NCBI RefSeq assembly: GCF_026625705.1
Contig: NZ_CP113059.1
Span: forward strand, 2,046,001 to 2,110,000
From: Pedobacter sp. SL55
GTDB taxonomy: Bacteria; Bacteroidota; Bacteroidia; Sphingobacteriales; Sphingobacteriaceae
DNA: 64,000 nucleotides
Direction of reading: 5' to 3'
Positions within the stretch are counted from its first letter, which is position 1, and the number at the start of each line of letters is the position of its first letter. Shown in pieces: positions 58,282-64,000 of the stretch. The translations under genes were made by a program, and so were the position numbers. Under the pieces are notes generated by a model, which saw nothing but the letters and a program-made list of their open reading frames with translations, searched no databases and had not been told where the DNA came from.

Positions 58282-58946
58282 TTTGTTTGGTCTTTGGTAT
58301 AATTTGATATGCCCTTCACATCAACTGGTTCTCCCAGATATTTCGGTTTTCTACCTCTTATCAAATCAAAAACAGATTTGGTAATAGATAGTTTCTCTCG
58401 AAACGAATAATATTTGTAGCCTTGATAAACACCTCTGTCGGCACTATAACCATAAGATTTTACACCCAATTTATCGCCAATGTAAACACATCTATTGAGA
58501 TGATATTTTTGTGAAACCAAAATTGCAGTATCGACTTTAAAAATATGTTTAGCTCGGTACATGGTAGAGTAACTATCAAACCCGGCATAATCGATATAGA
58601 TTTTATTGGTATCGACTCCGTTTTCGTAGCAATACAATTTCATTACGGTTAGCTCATCATGTTCGTCTCTGCCGTTATCTCCCGATAGTAATATCTTATC
58701 CACCTTGTGGTTTTTATACAGCGAAATACCTGCATCTAGCCTGTCTTTTAAATACCTGCTTGGTTTATCGCCATTTATGCCAGCACCAAAAATAATGGCC
58801 ACTTTAGTCGTCGGCACATTGTTTATTTGCGTGTAAATTGCATTTTTAGTTTTTGAATTTACGGTGTAATTGCTGATTAAAATAATTGCAACGGCTATTA
58901 AAAATAAAATGATGACTGGTAAGAATTACTTTTTTATTATCTTCAT
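58278..58946 (-). pseudogene. SanA/YdcF-type (DUF218) membrane protein with in-frame stop at codon 7
   Basis: From an ATG at 58946 the frame reads MKIIKK, then TAA (58926-58928), then FLPVIILFLIAVAIILISNY, a membrane anchor, and the DUF218 domain: KVAIIFGAGINGDKPSRYL, KILLSGDNGRDEHDE, DYAGFDSYSTMYRAKHIF, AILVSQKYHLNRCVYIGD, ending near 58278. Without the stop it is a 222-residue SanA-like protein. The portion from 58817 lacks the anchor and would need a GTG start. SanA/ElyC-type proteins act at the envelope (vancomycin and cell-wall phenotypes in E. coli). One base change, for example TAC or TTA to TAA, would explain the stop. Confidence 0.75.
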
Positions 58947-58980
58947 TAGGATTTGGTTTCAATAATTTTAGTAGTGTAAA

Positions 58981-59002
58981 GTGTTGGCGAGGACGCCAAC
59001 AC
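58981..59002. repeat. 22-bp perfect hairpin
   Basis: GTGTTGGCG-AGGA-CGCCAACAC: 9-bp stem and 4-nt loop, in the gap between two minus-strand genes. Similar GC hairpins are common extragenic repeats in this group. No T tract follows, so it is not a classical terminator. Confidence 0.85.
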
Positions 59003-59026
59003 CAGAAATTAAAAAATTTGCTACAG

Positions 59027-59047
59027 ATGCTGAAATTAATTCAGCAT
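59027..59047. repeat. Second extragenic hairpin
   Basis: ATGCTGAA-ATTAA-TTCAGCAT, 8-bp perfect stem, followed by GACG. 24 nt from the first hairpin and 32 nt beyond the 59080 stop codon; possibly part of one composite extragenic element. Confidence 0.7.
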
Positions 59048-59079
59048 GACGATTTGGCTAAGCAAATGTTTAAATTAAT

Positions 59080-60441
59080 TTACAATGATTTATAAAAATC
59101 TGTTTCCTTTACTTCTTCGGCAAAACTGCTTTTGGTTTTTTTGAAAACGCTAAAAAGGAAAACTGTTTTACCGTTAAACATGAAGGTATAAATCCCATCG
59201 CCACGTAAATCGCCTAAAGTACCGAAGGATGCATCTAGTTGTTTTTTGAAATTTTTCTTATCGATATTTTTCTTTTTGATTAGGTTGTTCAACAAAGTTG
59301 TAGCCAAATCTATGCTACCATTGCCATTTAACAATGGAATTAAATAACCAATCGCTTCATCGGTTTTGCCCAATTCGTCATAAGTTCTACTCAAATCAAC
59401 AGTAATGCGGTTGGCGTCTTTTTGCATGGTAGTTCCACCGGCAGATACAATTCTAAAATCTAAAAGCGATCTTAAAAAGAACTTCTCCGCCAGTTTATAG
59501 CTTTCCATACCAAAATAGATATCGGCAAGGGCGTGTGCTGAGGTATGTTTTAAATTTAAAACCTCATCACTTCTGTACTTCCAAAACTTTTCATCAATTT
59601 TTAGGTCTAAAAAATAATCGAGCTCTTTGGTAAAACTTCTAATGTTTTCTCTATCTAATTTTCGGGGCATGTTATTGGCACATTCCATTAAAATTTTATC
59701 GCTTTTGTAAGGCTCTTCCCTTAACAAGTAAGCCAACGCAATGCGGATTTCGTCTATCCTTACATCGTGATACATTGGAAAAACAGCTCGTAATTTGGTT
59801 TCCTTTGCCCATTTCGCCTTTCTGTCTTTTTCCATTTGGATGAGCATGTAATCGTCTTTGGGCATAGCTTGCGTATCGAATTTATAAAGGATAAAATCGT
59901 CGGTAGTTTTGCTGATGCCGATAGCGTAAAGCCAGTTATCTTTTTTGGTAAAGTAGGTGGTGTATTTTTGATCGCTCAAAGATGCGCTGTTGGCATATTC
60001 CAACTTTCCTTCATTGTCGAACGTATGATATTTGAAGACCATGTAATAATCATCATTCTTAATTTCTGCAGGATTTTTGGTGTAGATAGCTAGGAATTTG
60101 GACTGCTCTTCGCTTAGTTGAGCTTTATCCAAACCTACTACTCCAATGCCCGAGAGTCGTGTTTTAAGATCGAGTGTATATTTTGCAGGCAACAATTTCG
60201 CCTCGTTATTTTTTGGGTTGATGACAATGCCAACCCCCACATAATCATAAATTAAATCTCGGGAAGATACATTTGAGCCGGCTTTAAAGTCGGCAACAAA
60301 GCTTTTAAAAAGGTTGGCTTGCTTGTTTGTTTTTGAAGCTTTAGTTATTTGTACTTCAATTTTTTTTAAGTCCAAATCGCCGTTGTTTTGAGCAAAGGCA
60401 ATTTGAGTGGTAAAGAACAGAAAGTAGAATAGTTTTTTCAT
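59080..60441 (-). CDS. Secreted hypothetical protein with TPR-like C-terminal half
   Basis: 453 residues. Signal peptide MKKLFYFLFFTTQIAFAQ. The N-terminal half is a mixed alpha/beta domain not recognised. From about 250 helical repeats appear: RIDEIRIALAYLLREEPYKS, HTSAHALADIYFGMESYKLA, RTYDELGKTDEAIGYLIP. The C-terminus returns to beta (GDLRGDGIYTFMFNGKTVFL). It follows the YARHG-type gene pair on the same strand, which suggests one operon of secreted proteins. Function unknown. Confidence 0.7.
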   Translation of the reverse strand: MKKLFYFLFFTTQIAFAQNNGDLDLKKIEVQITKASKTNKQANLFKSFVADFKAGSNVSSRDLIYDYVGVGIVINPKNNEAKLLPAKYTLDLKTRLSGIGVVGLDKAQLSEEQSKFLAIYTKNPAEIKNDDYYMVFKYHTFDNEGKLEYANSASLSDQKYTTYFTKKDNWLYAIGISKTTDDFILYKFDTQAMPKDDYMLIQMEKDRKAKWAKETKLRAVFPMYHDVRIDEIRIALAYLLREEPYKSDKILMECANNMPRKLDRENIRSFTKELDYFLDLKIDEKFWKYRSDEVLNLKHTSAHALADIYFGMESYKLAEKFFLRSLLDFRIVSAGGTTMQKDANRITVDLSRTYDELGKTDEAIGYLIPLLNGNGSIDLATTLLNNLIKKKNIDKKNFKKQLDASFGTLGDLRGDGIYTFMFNGKTVFLFSVFKKTKSSFAEEVKETDFYKSL

Positions 60442-60455
60442 GGTAGGTTTTTAAT

Positions 60456-60842
60456 TTATTTCGTTTTCAAGATATCTTGTATTTTCGGATATAACTCATT
60501 ATCAGCATAAGCAGTGCTGAGTTTCCAAACGCCGTTTATGTTTTCGAAATGAAAGTTAGCCACACTGTTGCTCTTGGTGTGGATCATCTGCTCTGCAAAG
60601 GCATCAGCTTTGCTAAAAACACTTTTGCCTAAAAATGAGATCAGTTTGCCGTTGTTGTTCATGTCGTAGTTTTCTTGCTGTAAAAGCATTGGCCAAATTT
60701 TCTCAAATTGTTGTGCATTTAATTTTAAAACTGGCATATCGTCTAAATCGCCGTTAATGGCAAAAGGAAATTGCACCAGCGACTGTAGTTGCTCTGGGTT
60801 TTGCTCCAGCACACTCTTTCTAAGCTGTTCCCAAAATATCAA
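60456..60842 (-). pseudogene. Downstream part of the YARHG gene after an in-frame amber stop
   Basis: 128 codons, only a TTG for a start and no signal peptide. The frame is the same as that of the YARHG gene just upstream: between its TAG (60858-60860) and this TTG only five sense codons (FNNDF) intervene and no stop. The content (FWEQLRKSVLEQNPEQLQSL ... NINGVWKLSTAYADNELYPK) looks like a small alpha+beta NTF2-like or DUF-type domain of an exported protein. Most likely the C-terminal domain of a single 409-residue protein. Confidence 0.65.
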
Positions 60843-60857
60843 GAAATCATTGTTAAA

Positions 60858-61685
60858 CTAGTCGTCGTAATAATCGGCACTTTCAAATGCGGTAATATAG
60901 CTCAGGTTATCTTTTTCTAAAGTGGTGATGAAAGGCATTACATCTTTAAAATGGTTCCAACGGTAAGCTGGTTTTTTGTTGAAGTGGTTGTACCATTTAC
61001 CGCCTTCTTTAAAAGCATAGTTGTAGCGGGCATAAACTTCGTTCCGCATTTCTGCCAATTGCTGTTTGTTGTATTTTTTTACTTCTTTTTGGGTAAAACC
61101 AATTATAGAAATTTCGGGATAGTTACCTTCTATTTCCCAATGCATTTTGCGGTAGTAACGCTGTCTACCGCCATCGTAAATGCCAAATTCTGTTTTTTTA
61201 TCGCACTTGTATAAGCTGTAAAAGCGGGTTTTATCTACCCTAAAATAACTTTCGCCAACAAAAAAAGTGGAGGCTACAAATTGTTTGTTGATGGGCTTTA
61301 AAGGATCAAGAATATACGTTCCAATCCATCCGCCATCGTGTACATTGGGTAGTTCTTCGCAGCGAGTTACCTGTTTGTTTATCAGCCTTGCTTTACTAAA
61401 ACTTAAGTGCTGGAAATGTATGAAAGTGCCATAAGATTTTGGATCTACAATGATTTTGATTTGGTAAAGGCTGTCGCGATCTTCGGCCACATAAACGCCA
61501 TTTACACTATAGGCAAAGTTGTTAAAATCTGCCTTTGTATCGTAGCCTTTTTTAAGTTCAGGTGTCCATGCGCTAAAAGTAGATGGGATGGTACACGGGC
61601 AATTGTCAATTGGCTTTTTTTGTTGGGCAAAATCATTTGCGGTATAGCAAAAACTCAAAAACAGTAGCAATAAATATTGTTTCAT
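60858..61685 (-). CDS. Secreted YARHG-domain protein, possibly truncated by an amber stop
   Basis: 275 residues as written. Signal peptide MKQYLLLLFLSFCYTANDFAQ. A central region without known fold holds conserved-looking cysteines (NCPC, RCEEL, YKCDKKTEFG). The C-terminal 60 residues form a YARHG domain: KYNKQQLAEMRNEVYARYNY (canonical AR-H-G is AR-Y-N here), KWYNHF, KDVMPFITTLEKDNL. YARHG domains occur in extracellular or periplasmic proteins of unknown function, sometimes with peptidases. The TAG at 60858-60860 may be a nonsense mutation, since the frame continues to 60456. Confidence 0.75.
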   Translation of the reverse strand: MKQYLLLLFLSFCYTANDFAQQKKPIDNCPCTIPSTFSAWTPELKKGYDTKADFNNFAYSVNGVYVAEDRDSLYQIKIIVDPKSYGTFIHFQHLSFSKARLINKQVTRCEELPNVHDGGWIGTYILDPLKPINKQFVASTFFVGESYFRVDKTRFYSLYKCDKKTEFGIYDGGRQRYYRKMHWEIEGNYPEISIIGFTQKEVKKYNKQQLAEMRNEVYARYNYAFKEGGKWYNHFNKKPAYRWNHFKDVMPFITTLEKDNLSYITAFESADYYDD

Positions 61686-61730
61686 AACTATTTAATAGTG
61701 GATGAATTAGACCTGTTTAATACATTTTTA

Positions 61731-62249
61731 TTAATTTTTTGCCGGTGGCGGAACCTTCATTTCTGCTGGTTTTAAATGTCTTTCGGTTAAATTTTTCAAT
61801 GGAATTCCTTTCATGTCGTCCCATACTTTTTTCAAACCCCATTTATCGGTAACGTATTTTGTGGTGATGCAATGAGCACCAATATAATCGTAAAAATTTG
61901 CTGTAACAATAAGCGTATCCTTTACCAGTTTGTACTTTCCCTCAAGAATAATTTTTCCATCTTTTGTGCCATATTTTACAATTTCCAGGTGACTAAATTT
62001 GAGCTTATCATTTGTAATTTTGTATACCTGCAAAGTATCGCCCTTTTTCTGTTGACGCATTTCATCGGGCTTTTGGTAACCAAGATAAACGTTAAACTTT
62101 TTCTTGTTGATTATTAAATCTGCCAAGCGTTGATCGGTTTTTAAAATATCTGATGTGCCGGCAATGGTAACGGCTACTGGTGGCGGATTTTTTTGCGCAA
62201 CAGCGTTTATACTTGTTAAAGCTGCAATTAGTAGAAAAATTTTTTTCAT
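61731..62249 (-). CDS. Secreted hypothetical protein
   Basis: 172 residues. Signal peptide (MKKIFLLIAALTSINAVAQ) then a mixed alpha/beta body with many Lys and Asp (KKFNVYLGYQKPDEMRQQKK, KYKLVKDTLIVTANFYDY). No domain recognised. It lies 45 nt upstream of the YARHG gene on the same strand, so the two may be co-transcribed. Confidence 0.65.
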   Translation of the reverse strand: MKKIFLLIAALTSINAVAQKNPPPVAVTIAGTSDILKTDQRLADLIINKKKFNVYLGYQKPDEMRQQKKGDTLQVYKITNDKLKFSHLEIVKYGTKDGKIILEGKYKLVKDTLIVTANFYDYIGAHCITTKYVTDKWGLKKVWDDMKGIPLKNLTERHLKPAEMKVPPPAKN

Positions 62250-62414
62250 TTTTTTTGTTTTATTTTTTCATTTAAAAAGCGAGGTTCAGTATTTTATCGG
62301 TTCCGATAGTCCCGCCATACATTTCAATTTTTGATTTTTTCAAAATCAAAAGATTTTCATTGCTGTCGGGTTTAAAATGGTTAGGTTAGTGCAAAAAACA
62401 AAAATAGTTTTTCA

Positions 62415-62921
62415 CTAATAAGCAAGTTTAGTGTACCAAAATGTTAGGCCATCTTTAAGCTGTTTATCAAAATAATCGTTTTCATTTGTTGCGCTATTTC
62501 TCAATTTATGGTTTAAAAATTCTATAATACATTTTATTTGATTGCTGTTAAAAAGCGAAAATCTACGCAGCTGGTATTCGCTATCCAATTCATGCGTAAG
62601 CGTAAAAACCACCTCTGGTGCCGATAGATTTTGCAATTGTTGGATTTCAGTTGCTAGCAAATCAAATATTAAAAACCGAGGCAGGCAAAAGCGCATTCCT
62701 TTCGCATCGAAAAACGACAAAGAACTTTCGCATTGCGTCAAATCCTGATAACTGAGATTTTCCCAATTTAGCCGCTCATCTTTGGCTCTTAATTTCGCCA
62801 GCTCCTCTTCATTCGCATAATTGTCCAAACCCTGCGCTTCCCACAAGCCAATGCCATCTTCCAACTTTACGTTGTTGAATGCTGCTTGTATTTTTTGAAC
62901 TAATTCTACTCTCGATATCAT
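62415..62921 (-). CDS. DUF6714-like protein
   Basis: 168 residues, no signal peptide. Signatures resembling DUF6714: DGIGLWEAQGLDNYANEEEL (about 22-41), LSFFDAKGMRFCLPRFLIFD (about 68-87), FTLTHELDSEYQLRRFSLF (about 106-124) and a C-terminal helix. Related proteins are found as scattered cytoplasmic genes, sometimes near toxin or immunity genes. It overlaps the end of the upstream partial gene by 4 nt (ATGA), so the two are coupled. Family membership is judged from motifs only. Confidence 0.55.
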   Translation of the reverse strand: MISRVELVQKIQAAFNNVKLEDGIGLWEAQGLDNYANEEELAKLRAKDERLNWENLSYQDLTQCESSLSFFDAKGMRFCLPRFLIFDLLATEIQQLQNLSAPEVVFTLTHELDSEYQLRRFSLFNSNQIKCIIEFLNHKLRNSATNENDYFDKQLKDGLTFWYTKLAY

Positions 62922-64000
62922 TTCGCTTTCTTCTTGTAATATTCAAACAGCGCTTCGGTTAAATCTTTTTCATATTCATCAGGGTTGGCAATTGCTATAC
63001 CATCTTCAATACCTCTGGAAAACTCTTTTGTTACTTTTCCATTCCCATCATAATCGGTTACCAAATATTGTTGTTGGCCTTTTACGCCAATTTCCTTTGT
63101 AATCAATTTTCCATTTTTATACACAAAGTGATTATCGTCTATCCATTCATCTTTGTAAGTTAATTTCCCTGTTGCATCGTATTCTTCAATTAAGCCTGGC
63201 TTTTTAAGTTTTGTTAATTGTCCTTTATTGTTGTAATGTTCGAGTACCTTTTTCTCAAAATCTTTTTTAATTACCGAAACACCCAACGTTGCTGTAATTT
63301 TTGAAACAGGTTTAAGGTTGCGAAAAACGGTAACCACTTCTTTATCGCTACTGTTTGAACTTTTTGTAGTTGTTTTTATCGTAATCAAATAATCATTACC
63401 TTCTTTAACTACCGAGGCCGAATAGTTTGTAGAACCCAAGAGCTTACCATCTTTGTAAACAGTTTCTGAAACCAAAACGCCATTGTCGTAAGTTAATTTG
63501 CTTTCTTTACTTGGCGATTTGCTGTAATCATCTGCAACGTGATAGTTGTAATAGCCATGTAGCAAACTGTCTTTATCAATAGTAAAACTTAAAGTTTCGA
63601 AATTTGGATAGGTGCTGGTAGCTATATAATTTCCTGGTGCCAGTTTCGCTCTTTTTTTGGTACGCATATAAGCCAAGCCATCATCATTGGCAATGCGTTT
63701 ATCTAAATCTTCGATGGCTATTTGTGTTGCGTTTTTTGGCTCTGGTGGCAAAGGTGGAGGTAAGTTAGTTACATAGTTTTCTGTAACTGCCACTTCAACT
63801 TCTTTTTTTCTATCCATAAATAGCTTTGCACCCAGTTTATTTTGGAAATAGGCTATCATTTTATCAATGTTTTGCTCAGCATTTTCTGAAGGAACACATT
63901 TAATCACAATGAGATAATTTTGAACTGTTAAGATTGCACGATAGAAAGATGCATTGTTCAATTGTGGTAATATATTTTCCAATTCCGAAGCTGTTGCAAA
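62918..64000 (-). CDS. MORN/YwqK-like repeat protein, 5' end outside the window
   Basis: Open from the right edge to 62918; the real start lies beyond 64000, since codons between 63983 and 64000 continue in frame without a stop. The visible 360 residues include a lysine-rich region, VTNLPPPLPPEPKNA (proline linker), a tail of toxin-antitoxin YwqK / MORN-like strands (TYDNGVLVSETVYKDGKLLG, EYDATGKLTYKDEWID, FVYKNGKLITKEIG, VTDYDGNGKVTKEF) and an acidic C-terminal helix. Probably an exported or cytoplasmic protein with repeat fold; function unknown. Coupled to the DUF6714-like gene by a 4-nt overlap. Confidence 0.65.
   Translation of the reverse strand, partial: FATASELENILPQLNNASFYRAILTVQNYLIVIKCVPSENAEQNIDKMIAYFQNKLGAKLFMDRKKEVEVAVTENYVTNLPPPLPPEPKNATQIAIEDLDKRIANDDGLAYMRTKKRAKLAPGNYIATSTYPNFETLSFTIDKDSLLHGYYNYHVADDYSKSPSKESKLTYDNGVLVSETVYKDGKLLGSTNYSASVVKEGNDYLITIKTTTKSSNSSDKEVVTVFRNLKPVSKITATLGVSVIKKDFEKKVLEHYNNKGQLTKLKKPGLIEEYDATGKLTYKDEWIDDNHFVYKNGKLITKEIGVKGQQQYLVTDYDGNGKVTKEFSRGIEDGIAIANPDEYEKDLTEALFEYYKKKAK

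Noticed and set aside
62329-62351. Inverted repeat TTTTGATTTT / AAAATCAAAA as a terminator
   Set aside because: Stem is AT-only and no T run follows it in the minus-strand direction of the 62415 gene, so it is too weak to call.

Overview
The window looks like a chromosomal segment of a Bacteroidota bacterium, most probably a Sphingobacteriaceae member such as Pedobacter or a close relative. This is inferred from type IX secretion (T9SS) type B C-terminal domains, PorP/SprF and PorE-like proteins, SprB-type repeats, a TonB receptor with a carboxypeptidase-like N-terminal domain, TAnnTTTG-type -7 boxes, weak Shine-Dalgarno signals and family-typical extragenic repeats. No rRNA, tRNA, CRISPR array, transposase or phage gene was seen.

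Layout. (1) 1-12.6 kb is housekeeping and envelope genes: a CHASE3-GAF hybrid histidine kinase cut by the left edge, an ArsC/Spx-like protein, a secreted protein, an M1 metallopeptidase, a TspO-like protein, a frameshifted TonB receptor, a two-FAS1 lipoprotein, a MarR regulator and an AHSA1/SRPBCC protein. (2) 12.9-48.7 kb is a large surface-protein locus. It holds three trimeric-fibre-like proteins (collagen-like stalks and/or YadA-like head repeats), three giant secreted proteins each with three YWxGGxGxWxDxxHWS modules, and a DUF11/T9SS-B protein. The last giant, disrupted by a frameshift, carries 13 SprB-type repeats of exactly 231 nt and a T9SS-B domain; an SprF-like gene and a PorE-like OmpA gene follow it. 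A LytTR two-component system (propeller sensor kinase plus regulator) sits inside the locus on the opposite strand, next to two copies of a palindromic-ended repeat element. (3) 48.7-58.3 kb holds a Rossmann-fold protein, the imuA-imuB-dnaE2 mutagenesis cassette (dnaE2 frameshifted near its 3' end), a VF530-type small protein, a ThuA-domain protein, a PagL-like deacylase and small genes. (4) 58.3-64 kb is a minus-strand series: a SanA/YdcF-type gene with a stop at codon 7, poorly characterised secreted proteins including a YARHG protein with an in-frame amber stop, a DUF6714-like protein and a right-edge partial gene.

Main themes. The surface locus appears to be a co-evolving adhesin set: paralogues exchange modules, tandem repeats are nearly identical, and an upstream motif recurs. 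It would use T9SS for export, with SprF- and PorE-like proteins as partners. Five genes in 64 kb are broken by single-base lesions (three -1 frameshifts, two in-frame stops), which means either real decay/phase variation or base errors in the assembly; read-level checking would decide. All functional calls are from reading the sequence and translations, without database searches.
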